A stretch of DNA of 64,000 nt, taken from NCBI RefSeq assembly GCF_002999335.1, contig NW_020312369.1, positions 186,001 to 250,000 on the forward strand, given 5' to 3'. This stretch comes from Cyclospora cayetanensis. Its lineage: Eukaryota; Apicomplexa; Conoidasida; Eucoccidiorida; Eimeriidae. Of this stretch, positions 34,486 through 46,431 are shown in pieces (the stretch's first letter is position 1; every line of letters begins with the position of its first letter). The position numbers and the translations under genes were made by a program. Under the pieces are notes generated by a model. The model was not told the origin of the DNA. It did not search any database and saw only the letters and a program-made list of their open reading frames with translations.

Positions 34486-37400
34486 ATGGGGGGCGAGGCA
34501 GCGGCATTGGGGGCCCCCAACGTTCGTTCTGCCCTGCGGAGCGCCATGCGGGGCCTCAGCTACGTTGGAGCAGAGACGCTCTCTGATGAGGAGGCAGAGC
34601 GAATGTGGCTGCATCTCAAGGAAGCATTTGGGCAGATCTTCAATCACAATGCAGCCTCTCTCTCATTTGAAGAGCTTTACCGGTAGGCGAACGTGCCGCG
34701 CATGCACGCACCCCTGAAACAGCTACGTCCGTTCCCGCACCCGTGCAAATTCAAGACTTGCCACTTTGGAGTGTATGATGACGCTCCGAAGGAGTCGCTG
34801 ACCTTGAACCATGATCGTTTTCTCGAACTGCGCGATATGCGGAATTCTGTAGAGCGCAGTTCATGGCGCCTGTTAAGCAAAAGGGTATTTTGCATGCCCT
34901 ACTCTCTAGTCCTGTGTGTGCGGCCTGTTATCACATGACATGTTGAACTGCCCCATCCGCAGGTCAAACGCAGGAACTTGAATATCGGGGGTAGAATGCA
35001 TGCAGCAAGTACAAGGAGGCACACGAGTTGTGTGTGGCTGTGCTGTTTGGTGTTCTTTGATCCCAGTTATGCGTATAGCCTGGTTCTGCACAAGCGCGGC
35101 CAGAAGTTGTACGAGGAGACGTATTGCTGCGTTCGGGATGAGCTGCAGTCTGTTGCTGCGGCCGTCCGAGAGGAACGGGCTCCTCTCATCTTCTTGGAGA
35201 AACTTGTGAAGAGCTTTAATGACCATGCCGTGAACATGCGCCTCACGAGCGACGTTCTCATGTATCTTGATAAGTAAGCCGCGCATGCGCGTGCCCTTGC
35301 ACGTCTCTCGAAGGCACTGATTTTCGCGTGATCCTTCAAAACTGTAAAAGGACACGAACGGAAAGAAGACAGACCCAAGTGTATCCAATAAATAATACTG
35401 TGTAGCTCGGAAGGGAATACTTCTGCCTTGTCCGTCCCAGCAAGGCCACAGGCGTCTTTCTCTGCACGCATTATTTGTGCTGACTGACTGCTCCTAATGC
35501 GCGGTAGCTGAACTTCCGTTAGGAATGCAGTGCTACATCCCGCTTTCTTCCTATATTCTCTCCTCCGTGGAGCCTCTCACGCCAGTGTTTTTCCCTAAAA
35601 CTTCCGCCGCGGTCTCTGTGTCGGCCACTTGCACGTCTGGGCATGCCTGCCTTCTCCGCAAGAGGGAACCCTAACTGCTCCTGCGTGCTTGACACCCCAC
35701 GTTCGTCTTTACGATTTTTGCGCGTCAGGAATTTTGTTCCTAGCCAAGATTTAAGTCCCGTTTACCCTATGGGGCTCAAGCTGTTCTGCGAAGTAGTGCT
35801 GCGAGATCCAGTCATTGGACAGAGATGCCGGTCACTCCTCCTCAGTCTCATCTCCGCCGAAAGAAGTGTGAGGCAAACGGCAGCAAGATAGAGGGAAATC
35901 AGAGGGGGGAAACTGGCACAGGTGGCTCTCTGGTGTTGCACCTTGACGACCATGTCTGCGAATGCTGCTCGTTGCCGAGGGCACTTGTTTGTGTGCGTTG
36001 CGTGCGTTTATGTGTGTGTATATGTGTATATGTATGTATATGTGTATATGTATGTATATGTGTGAATGAATCTATATATATGTGTATATGTATATGTATG
36101 TGTGTGTATATGTATGTGTATATGTGTGTGTATGTGTATGCATGTGTATCTGTGAATGAATTCATATACAAATATATGTATATATTTGTATATGAATTTG
36201 TGTGTGTATGCCAGGGAGAGACAGTCGATTTGCAGCCCGTGCGCCTCGCAGTTGGAATGTTCACTTCTCTCTCTTCTTTTCTCGAGGAAGCTATTTATCA
36301 AGAAGAGTTTGAAAAGCCGTTTTTGCAAGATACGAAGGAATACTACACCCGCGAGGCCGAGGAGCTGGCGCGAAACTCGTCGGTCACGGAGTTTCTCAAG
36401 AAGGTGGGGAAACAGCAAGGCGGATTGAGCAGACAAAGAATCTGCACCAGTAATAAAGGGCTTAGAAACTCAGCACAAGAGCGTTTCCATCATCAAGGAA
36501 GCTGCCCAGAGGCATGTGGTCGCATGACGCGAAACCACAGCACAACTGTTGTGGCGGGATGAGCGTGTTTCGGGGTATGCGACTATGCAGGCACAAGCTC
36601 GCATGACGCAGGAGTCCTTTCTAGTCGCTTCTCATTTAAGCGAAGAGACGGCGATCCCGCTTTCTCAATTGCTCTTCAGCGTTTGGATTGCAGCCCATTA
36701 TAAGGCCTTGGCCAACGACCCGCACACAGGAGCTCCCTTCCTCATGAGAAATAACAAGCTGGAAGAACTTCATCGAATGTACTGTCTGTTCGCTAGAGTG
36801 CCCGGTGCCTTAGAGGAGCTCAAAGACACCATGAAGAAAACTCTGGAAGAATACGGTAAATCGACTCCCAGGGCGAGCCAGAATTCAGAAAAACAATCCC
36901 CAAGACCCCCCATAACCCCCTGCGGGAAGCACTCCGTATGTGTGGTGTTGGAGAGGGTAAAGTGGCTTGCGACTCGTTTAGGAAGCGACTTCTGATGCTC
37001 CTTCCCGTGAAAAATGCTATCGCTATCACAGCGAATAGAAGCAGAAAACAAGGGAGCCGCGACAGTTCCCGAACACCATTCATGAAGCAGCAACGTGTCT
37101 TTGCACACGCAGGTATCCCGCATGTATGTACCGTTCTGATGAGCCTTCATTTCTTTCCTATTCCGATTCGTTGATGGACTGCTTAGGGTATGCTATTCTG
37201 AGAGATCCTGAGAAGGCAAAGGAGGCGGTTTCCTTTGTCTCTTCCTTCTTGAGCTTAAAACACAAATTCAGCAAGCTTGTTCGGGAAGCATTCTGTGATA
37301 ATCAGGAGATGCACGCTGCAATGAAGACAGTAAGCTTGTGGTATATTAAAAGGCTCTCTCCATGGTGTATCGGGAGTTTGCCTGCAGCGGGGGCGTTTTT

Positions 37401-40400
37401 GCATTCGCTATACACTCGTGGGCTAATTTCCCAGATGCTTCTACTCTCCTTCATCTTTAGGCCGTCGACACTACATGGCCTTTCACTTTCCCAGCACCTT
37501 TTTGTAGCACTGTCGTCATCATCTTTTTGTGGTTCGGCTTCGTCCTTTATTTACCACGTTATGTTTTGCTTCTTGATGCAATGACAAGCCCCTTCTTTTT
37601 TGCGTAGCAGTGTCTCTTCTTATCAGTTCCTTGCGCTCTTCTCCGCCTCTGAATGAGTTTTCCTGGCTCATCTTTGTGCTTTTTGTACTGCATTTCAGTC
37701 TTTTGAGGGCTTTCTGGGCTCCGATACGCGTTATGCCTCCTTCTTAGCCGCCTACTTGGATGAATTCTTCCGCAAAGGGGCGAGGACGGCGAATGAAGCA
37801 GAGACAGAGGAGATTCTGGAGAGCCTTCTCTCGCTTTTCCGGTATCTGAAGGACAAAGACATCTTTGAAGCGTACTATAAGCAAGTAAGCCGCGGCTAGC
37901 GAAAAAAAACGTGGGGTCAAACCCACAATTTAGGGGCTGGCGTAAAGATCAGAGGAACTGCTAAAGCGAGGGGCAGCGAAAGAGGAGCGCAGCTGCATTG
38001 GATGGAGCGAGTCGAAAGAAAGACGGAAAGCATCCTCATCATTTCCACAGCGAACAATGCACATCTTTCTCTTTTCTCGCTTTTTCTGGTACACACAGTC
38101 ATGTAGGTCTTTCTGGTGTATGGATGCCTCTTTCCATGCATCTGGCTTCAGCTTCTTTCACGGCGCTTATTACAGCACCGAAGTGCAAGCATCGAGGCCG
38201 AAAAGCTTTTTGTTGCGAAGCTTAGAGCTGAGTGCGGTGAGCTGGGGTCAAGAGCCGTCATGAGCGTTCGCGCTCCGTGACTGCCCTTTGTGGCTGCCTT
38301 TCGGAATTTTTACCGAAATCTCTACGCACAAGTATCTCTGCGGTGGGCAGCCGTCCTTGCTCGAAGGCCTCTGCTGCGTCTTTGAATCTGAGTGATTTTC
38401 CAGAGCCTGTTTCCTTCGCCTGGCAGGGCTGGCTGCTTTCATGTCTCTTGATCGTTGCGTTTCTTCATGGCTTGTGGTACACAGGGCAGCAGTACACCGC
38501 CAAGCTGGAGAGTATGTTTAGGGATTTGCTGGCCGCGGGGAAGCTAATGGAAGACTTTAGTCGCTTTAGGCTGCAGCTCTCCGAAGGGTCAGCAAAATCG
38601 GAGAGGTGTTTGGGAGTTCAGGCAGTGGTCACTGGGGTGTATACGCAGAAGAACGTGCGCGCGTTCCGTCGGGGGGCTGTGCATTTTCGTGGTTAGAAGC
38701 CTTTGTGACTTGAGTAGCATGGCATGCAAGCCGAGCTGGCGAGACAGCTACAACAAAATACGGAAGCAGACACGTAGAGGGGTGGAGGAGCAGATACCAC
38801 AGGCCCCATCTTCTTGAGAGAGAGAGAGAAAGAGCACAGAGAGACAGATATACAGCACAGAGATATGTATATATATATATATAGCACAGAGAGAGACAGA
38901 GCACACAGAGAGAGAGCCAGTTGCTCGGGCAGTTTCAGGAGATCCTTTGGGGGTGTCGTGGGTTGCTTCTTTGACTGAGGGTGTTATCAATTGAAGCCTT
39001 CGTGCTGCGCATCGCCGTGAATGGGTATCTCGCTTGTGGCAGCAGCTGCCTGTTCTGTGAGTGTGTGTGTGTGTGTGTGTGTGTTTTGTTGCTGCTGACG
39101 CAGGAGCGTCCATGAGCAAGAGCTGCCTCCCTCTGGGAGCTGCGGGAGTACAGCGGGCTTGCCATGTGCTGCTACGGCATCTTCTGGAATGTGGGGAGAG
39201 AGGGAAGAAGGCCACGCTGGCGGATCTCCAAGCTCTGGAGATGCTCCCTGGAGTCGCGATTGCTCCGAATGCGCTGGAAGGAATGCAACTTCCGCAGCGG
39301 AGGAGCAGACGGGAGGAGGACGTGGAGGGGAGAGCACCCTAAGGGCTGCCTCGCATGGCTTGCGAGTTGGAACTGCTGCATCAGCTACTCCTGAGTTTGA
39401 GTGCACGGTGTTGACGCATGCGACTTGGCTGGGGGGAGGAGAATGTCTCGCCGATTTATCGCTTCTGCCGCCGTCCCTGCGCTGGTCAGTCGATGCTTTC
39501 ACGACCTTCTACCTCTCAAAGCACTCTGGGAGGGTCTTAAAATTCGCACTGGAGGAGGTACGTTGAAAGCGAAGCATGCATGCATGCATGCATGCGATTC
39601 TGAGTGATCGCGAACGCTTCTTCTCGACGGGAATCGATTTCGCGCTGATGACTTGCTGCTCTCTTCCCCGCCCGTCTCTGCCGCCTCTCTGCTGCGTGCT
39701 CTTTGCCATTCGACCCTTGTTGTAGTCTGTCTAGAGGCCTCTCGACGCATGCGTGGAGGAGGAGAAGAAGACGCCATGTGTCTTTTTTCTGGCTTGCGCT
39801 TAGGGGCGAGCGCTCGTGCGAGGGACGTTCGTGACGAGCCGCCACGACTTGGACTGTTCAACTCTGCAGATGTGCATTCTGTGCCTTTTCAACGAGTCCA
39901 CCTCCCTCTCTGTCGGCCTCCTTATCTCCCGCCTTCGAGAAAAGGCTGGATCGCATGTGGCGGAAGCTGAGTTGCGACGGCAGCTCACTTCTCTCTGCAC
40001 GCCTAAATGCAGGTATGATGAACAGGGAGGGGGAAAAGGGGGCAAACGAGGATTTGACAAGGCTTTCGCTGCATCGTTGCCGTGAAGTTTTCCTCTTTTT
40101 TCTTCCCCCTCCTCCGTGTGATGCTGCCCGAATCTCTCACCGCTCCCGCCACGTGCGCCTGCCTTTTACTGCGGCAGGCAGGCAGACACAGCAGTGCCTC
40201 GCAGAATGCAGGAGGCTTTCCTTCTCTCTCCTGTGCTTGCTCGTGGGGTTCAGGCTGCTAAGGAAGCGCACGCCTGAAGGCACAAGCACTTCGCGAGAGT
40301 TGCATGATGGCGATATTTTGGAGGTAACAAAGCGAACTGGGGGTGATCTTTAGAGGGGTTGCGACTGGGCTGAGGAAGTTTCCCAATTTTCGCCACGCTG

Positions 40401-41983
40401 TACTGCCGGCACGGCCTCTCTTCAATGCACACCTCACCTGCCTTAGCAGCGTATTACTCAATGCTTTGCCCTCGTTGGGCGAGCTGCTGCTGCTCTCAAG
40501 GCGTGGGGGAAGGGGCGAGGGGAGGTCGGTCTGTGGAGGAGCCATGTGCGCGAAGGCTTCTCTTTTTTTCGTGCACGTTAAATATCCCACTGAATGACAT
40601 GCGACTTACGGGCCCTTCCTTCATCTGTAGTTCGCACCCCTCCTTTTCCGCATCCTCACTCTGTGCACATCGCATGCATGTTCTCAGGTTAACGCGGAAT
40701 TCAGCATGCGCCTCTTTAGAATCAAGGTGCCCCTCGTCACCCTCGCCAGCATGGGCGCCTCAGAGCCGCTTCTGGAGCCGCAGGCAGGAGCAGATGTGCC
40801 AGCCAGCATTGAACAAGACAGAAATCATTTGTAAAATCCCCTCACCAGAGAACGCTTCCCCTTCCCCCTTGTCTTCTCTACACCACACACGTTTTGGTGT
40901 TGTCAATTGAAACGCTCGGCTGTGATGAAGCCAGAAACTTGGGGTCTGATGGCGTCCTCATGGGATTGCCTAAAGAACAAGAAGCTACGCTAGGGGGGCA
41001 GCTCAGAGGCAGAATTCCTTAGGCAGCTCTCACACGTCGAAGGGGATGCGTGCGATGGCGTTCGACGAGGAAGCACCCAATAATCGGGGGAGGGGGGGAG
41101 GGGAGGGGAGGGGAGGGGGCAGGTGCTTTGAAGAGGCTTCCAGGGTGTGGAGGTTCTTTGCGCCTACGGTTTTTACGCGCGGCTGATGTTGTCAAATGCT
41201 ACTGCGCGTCGTGTCATGCTGTTCTCTTACAGAGTGGAAGCCGCCATCGTGCGCGTGATGAAGAGCAGGCAGCAGATCCGCCACAACGACTTGCTTGAAG
41301 AAGTCACTCAACTTCTATCGCCTCGGTTCATCCCCTCGGCTTCTCTGATCAAGCAGAGGATTGAGGTGCTGATAGAACGCGAATATATTCAGCGAGGACC
41401 GGAAGATATGTAAGAAATGGATGGGGGAGAGATCTCGAAGGCGTGCGGGGGAAGGGTGGGCTGCGCGTTAGAAGGGGGTAGCAGCGTGGAATAAAATGCA
41501 GTGTACAGTGATGCAGAGCACTGCCTGTTGTTTCATGGTAGTACTATCCTGTTTAAAATATATACTTCGTCAATGGCATCGAATGATCTTATGTTTCCCT
41601 TGTTTTGTAATTTAGTTTCTTGATTTTTGTGTGTTTTTTCACACCCGCATTGTGTGGGTGTGTGTGTGTCTACTTGGTTGCAATTCAGTAGGCAGCGCAG
41701 ATCTTAGGGGTGTCGCCTGTGTGCTCTGCCCGTTCAATTCTATATTTGCGGGGAGATTAGCTGCACTATACTGGCTAGAAGATTATAAGAACTCCCCGGG
41801 AAGCGGCTTTTTTTTTCACGCTTGCGCTTGCTTGCCATAGCAGATTACTCTTCTGCATGCTGTGTGAACGTCTTGCACCTAATGAGCAGCAGACAAAGCA
41901 GATGGTCCAACACAACGCCTCCACCCTTCTCTAATTCTGGTGCGTGTTCTGGCTTCAGGCGGAAGTACTCTTATGTTGCGTAG
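34486..41983 (+). CDS. Cullin, CUL3-like, 15 exons
   Basis: Scaffold of a cullin-RING ubiquitin ligase. Exons 34486-34682, 35067-35273, 35729-35867, 36215-36403, 36591-36855, 37187-37329, 37699-37884, 38152-38236, 38485-38605, 39104-39557, 39804-40012, 40254-40323, 40688-40830, 41233-41409, 41959-41983 join without a phase break into 2,610 nt (869 residues). N-terminus [27 protein letters not shown] is CUL3-like, the part that would bind BTB adaptors. [32 protein letters not shown] and FYLSKHSGR follow the family order. C-terminal winged helix: [14 protein letters not shown] with Lys813 as the expected neddylation site. The last coding exon is only 25 nt and restores the standard ending RKYSYVA. 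A roughly 97-residue low-complexity insert (about 512-608) precedes [11 protein letters not shown]. Confidence 0.93.
36000..36210. repeat. GTATAT/GTGTGTA microsatellite in cullin intron 3
   Basis: TG and TATATG units with imperfect TATATGTATGTATATGTGTG motifs, ending close to the exon 4 acceptor at 36215. Confidence 0.85.
38812..38925. repeat. GA and TA microsatellites in cullin intron 9
   Basis: GAGAGAGA runs flank a TATATATATA run. A (GT)12 run at about 39060-39084 lies just before the exon 10 acceptor. Confidence 0.8.
41086..41120 (+). repeat. G-rich tract (GGGGA units) in cullin intron 13
   Basis: Five or more runs of four or more G separated by single A, which satisfies the simple G-quadruplex pattern on the coding strand. 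It is located about 110 bp upstream of the exon encoding the neddylation site. Confidence 0.8.
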
Positions 41984-42894
41984 TCTTAGCATATAGCAAC
42001 TATTTTTGGCTGCCAAGGCAGAGAACGAACAAGTACTCCCATTTTCTCGTGACAGCAATTTGTTGCTGCAGCTGCTGCCGTTACAGTTGGTGTGGCTGCA
42101 GCTGCTGTTGCTAGAAGAGGGCAAACTTCAGCTTTGACTCTCTGTGGGGTTCAAGCCCCCTGCGTTTTCATCCATGGAGACACAGCGTCGGTCTCTCCCT
42201 TTTCCTCCCAATGCATAAATCTGTGTGATATAATTCATCTGAAGAGGGCATTATACTACGTGAACACGTACATTTGAGAGTAGGCCTAGTTGCAGCAGAA
42301 CGCACGATGCTTTAATTCGTTTGCCTGTGGAGAACCGCCTTTTCAGTGTTTGGCTGTGGCACTTCTGTTTTCATATTTTGCAGGACTCAATGACACATGC
42401 TGAGGCATAATTCTAATGGCGCAATACTGCTTTTCTCATCCTTACCGTTCATCTAGCTCTCCACACCTGCCTTTTTGTTAGTCTTTTAGTGCATCTGGTT
42501 GGTGCTTCATTCTGAGCTACTTGTCATGAAGATGCATTGAGCAAAAGGATGCGGTCACGTGGAGATCGCAAGGGAGTCCATCTTAAGACCAGGGTGCGAT
42601 TTACGCTTTACGTTTTCACCCGCTACACATTACATTAAACTAGTGATGGGCTGACGAGTTGGTCTGCCTGCTGGCAGAGCCTTGTTGCACAGAACTGCTT
42701 GTTCGGTACAAGAACACGGAATGTCGTGTGCATGTGCGCACAATGCCATGTGCAAGTTGATATTAATGCTTGTAGTGCTTAATGCGTAGGGCTAAGCGCA
42801 CTCTAGCTGCCCTCTCCCCTCATGCTGGAAACTCTGAGCGGTGCAGGCAGGGGATGACGGGAGTTATAGGACTCTCACCGGTTTAAGTAATGTT
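41984..42894. other. 3' flank of cullin gene, no gene seen
   Basis: Contains a CTGCAG-rich stretch at 42065-42115 and otherwise nothing recognised, up to the start of retroelement copy B. Confidence 0.5.
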
Positions 42895-44660
42895 TATATT
42901 GAGCTTGGAGCTGCAGGGCCTGTTGTGGCGTGATGCGAAGTGAAGACTCCGTTGCTTGTACATCTCGACTTCCAATCCGCAAAGGTGTTTCGCGCAGTGC
43001 ACATGACCACGATTTTTCGGGCCAGTCATGCCCATTAGCTTGTTCACATATTTTCTGCGCGCTTCTAAGTTCAATTTTCTCTGCACAGCCATCCGGCTTT
43101 GAAGTATCTGGACTTATCTGACCACTGACTTTATCGTTGAATTGCCGGATTTCAAGGGTCAGGATAGCATGTACATCATGGGAGAAAAATCAACAAATAT
43201 GCCCATTTCATCCCCTGCACCAGCTCTATCAAGCTTTAAAATTTTGCCCAAGTATTCTTAGATCCTATCTGGGAGCGACACAGAAATTTAAGGAGGATCA
43301 TTACGGATAGGGATCCGGAACCTCTTAGGTGCTCTGAAATCCTTCTTGACCCGCCTGCACATTTATCGTAATATGATCATTTTGAACAAAAAAATGGTAG
43401 GTTGATAGAAAAGGCGAGCTCAAAAGCACGGCTTTTTAGTAAGAGTCTATATTGAAAAACAGTAATTGCTTGGCATGATTTTCCCCCCTTTGCTGAGTGA
43501 GTTTATAGTGTGACTGCACACTGGTCTACCGGTTGCTCTCCCGCGTCGCTGGTCGACGCAAAGGCGACCTTCTTTGATGTGGGCGTGAACTTTGTGATTC
43601 GCCGTCAACAGCCACCACTATCGGGGTAAGGCTACAAATAATAGGCGGTTGCACGCAATTCCATGCTCAAAGCTAAGGAGAGACAAGCACGGAATTAGAA
43701 TCAGTGGCGGTTGGTCGTGCGTTTCGAGCCTAGAGATTCGCTGCTGGTGCATTGGCGGGCTTTAAAAGATGTGCAACGGAAGGCGAACAGACAGAAAACA
43801 TTGCGACCCGTGCCTAGACCATTTTCAAGAGAGCCGTGAAGGAGCTGGATTCTCGGACCACTGAGCGTTAAGGGGATAGGAGACGGGAGTTCCTAGTGGA
43901 ACGGGGTGGAGAGTGTCAGCCTCAGTGGTCAGCGAGGGAGCAGTTGAGAGCTGCGTTGCCTGCGGGAGACTTCGTGGCACTCTTCTGTTCACAATGCTAG
44001 TTGCCATCGACAGGATTCATTGCCGCTTATGATAATAGTCTTTTTCTACAGCATGTTTTCCTTGAACTAGCTACCTTCATCTGTGAGTATTGCTTGGAAA
44101 CACCCGGTAATTAATATCAAGGCGACTCTACACTAGGAGTTTTTGACGCAGACACACTCTCAGGTAGGATGGACCTACATTCTTTATAATGTCTTTCTTG
44201 AGGCTTTACGATTGACTATTACTCCATACGTCAGCGGAATTCTCATGCAGCAATGGCACTACGATGCACAAAGGCACTTCTGAGCTTGTGTACATCTAGA
44301 TTCACTTAAAACATTAAGCTTGTTTTCTCCTTTCTCTAGCAGCAGACTCACGCATTTTAACGCTACGACAAAATTGATTCTATGTGCCGCCGCGGTCGTG
44401 TTGGTAGGATATCCCGTTTGTTGAAAGCTAGTGTGTGTATTTCGTCCCTTCAATTTCTCTGCACTGGTTGACGCACCCTTTGTTTTTCTCACTTGCACTG
44501 TTTTCCTTGTTATCCGCATGGAGAGCGCGGATAGGACAGGGACTTTTAATATTTACTGCATGCAGTTTTTTTCGAAGCATAGGTACGCAGCACAAAGGAG
44601 ATTATTTGAAATACGAAAGGAAGATGTAACGGGCGAAGCTACAGTCCAACACTTCGTATA
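42895..44660 (+). mobile_element. Decayed Ty3/gypsy-like retroelement, copy B
   Basis: Plus-strand remnant inverted relative to copy A. It shows TDFIVELPDFKGQDSMYI at about 43130-43180 and IITDRDPE at about 43295, both integrase-core landmarks, with frameshifts between them. It then matches copy A at 43600-43710, at the MATSIVN antisense frame (43825-44007) and at 44400-44620. The stretch corresponding to 30.6-31.3 kb of copy A is shortened. It is non-functional. Confidence 0.68.
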
Positions 44661-46431
44661 CCACATATATTCTTAATTTGGGTTTGATAAAGAATTTCCT
44701 GTTGAAATATTTCACGTACTGCACAGTACTTTTCGCTCAATACAAGAAGATGCAATCTTGTGTGCTTGTGCACTGGATGCAATGTGTAATTTGTTGTGAT
44801 TTTTCGGGATGCATCTACGGTGTAGCTATTAGGACCCTAGCTGCCCGCCCCTTCCATGCTGGGTACTATATGAACGAGTGCGGGAAGGGGTGAAGGTTTT
44901 TTAGATAAGCACTCAGCAATTTCGTATCAAAATTTCTTTCTGGAGTTGTCTTCCTATGGAGTCCTCAAATGAAGGCTTACACGCAACCGTGAAGTGGCAC
45001 TACTGCAATGTAGAACTACTACCTCCCCATAGACGATGCTGCTCCGCCCTTTTCCCTTCTCCCTTAATACATACCCCTGTCATTGCTTTCTGTATGTCAT
45101 CTGGGGAGGGTCAGTTTGAGTGCCCGTAAGTAGTGCAGCCCTCGGCCTCAGGCTTCCGTAGAAATATCCTTATAGACCCTAACTGGATGCAAAATCCAAT
45201 TAAACGCTTTTTTTCAAAACCATCCAAGAGAGCTGCGCTATTTTCCTGTCCTCGCTTATAAGGCTTGCCCCATGATCGAAGGGGGACAGCTACGGTGCAC
45301 GTTGCTGCGCCCTCCGAATACTCGGAGCACTCACAGCCACTGGCAAGTAGCAATCTGTAACTCACAGGCGCACACGATGCATCTCGTAATAAGCTAGCGC
45401 TACTCTGAAGTCCATAAGGTATACGAATTGGAAAATCAAATAGTGTACGCTTCGATAATTCGTAATTTGACGTAGCTCATTTGGTAGAAAGTGCCACTCA
45501 GTGTAGCCTAGCCCACTGAAAGCGCGGTCTACGGAGGTTACAGATCAATGCCACTAGCTGAGCGCTGCCTGTGCACCTAGGTGATTCAGCTAGCTCAATG
45601 TGCTGCGCAGATGTTTTAGCCCTGCGCTGTACGCAAAGAGCTGGGTGATGCTGCCGCCGTTACTGCTCCTCGATATATGACTCTGTATTTCAGTTGTTTG
45701 GCAGATTCCCTCAGCACAGTGTGGAGCAAGAGCAGCCCATATTCCGCCGTTCAACAATGAGTGACCCATGGCAGCTTTCTGAGTGCCTCACAATAGAGTC
45801 TGGAGGAAAGCACAAAAGAAAAAGCAGCCAAGTGCTCGACACCACTGAGTCTGTAAATCCATCACACTGCAAATATGAGTTGACAAAGAATGAGCACGCC
45901 CCTTGCAAGCAATGAGAGGAGTTTCAAATGTCATCTGTAGTAGGGGGCAGCTTCCCCAGGCCTCAAGCAAGGCGCCGAGGATGCCTTTTTGCATGCACCG
46001 GCAGAGCGGTGGGGAGTCTTCTATCACTGATGCAGTTTGTGGGTCTTTCTGTTTCATTTCAAATCTGGTTTTGGACGTCTGTGGAGAGAGGGATGCAGGG
46101 CCATACACACAAGGCAGAAGCGCAGCTCCGCCGCGGTACCGAGAATCCGGAGCTTGGATGATGCAATTCTTGATTTGTCCCTTCTCTGCGACCCTTCCCC
46201 CTTCCACTCATTTTTTTTGATCTAGCAGTGAGGCGCTTGATGCCGCCGACGGGGCGTTGAAGCGTTCAAACTTGAACGCCAATCCCGTAGGTCTGGCTTG
46301 CTGGTTGCAACGACAAGGTTAGGACAGCTACCGAGGCAGGCTGCCAGAGCAAAAGACGAAATCCTTTGGTGAGAGCCATTTCTCCTGGTGCGTTCTTTTT
46401 ATATAGGCGGTGCTTTTCTCTCCGCTCGCAG
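44661..46431. other. Low-information region with possible small exons
   Basis: No confident gene. Two exon-like pieces on the plus strand: 45694 to about 45850, after a TCTGTATTTCAG acceptor (FGRFPQHSVEQEQPIF…), and 46229-46286 between a strong pyrimidine-tract acceptor and a GTAGGT donor (EALDAADGALKRSNLNANP). They may belong to the gene at 46.4-48.4 kb, but the phases do not join as read. A tRNA-like string lies at 45473-45555. Confidence 0.35.

Noticed and set aside
3265..41983. A ubiquitin-pathway gene cluster (UBR ligase plus cullin)
   Set aside because: The two genes are about 11 kb apart on opposite strands with a retroelement and another gene between them, so linkage is probably coincidental.
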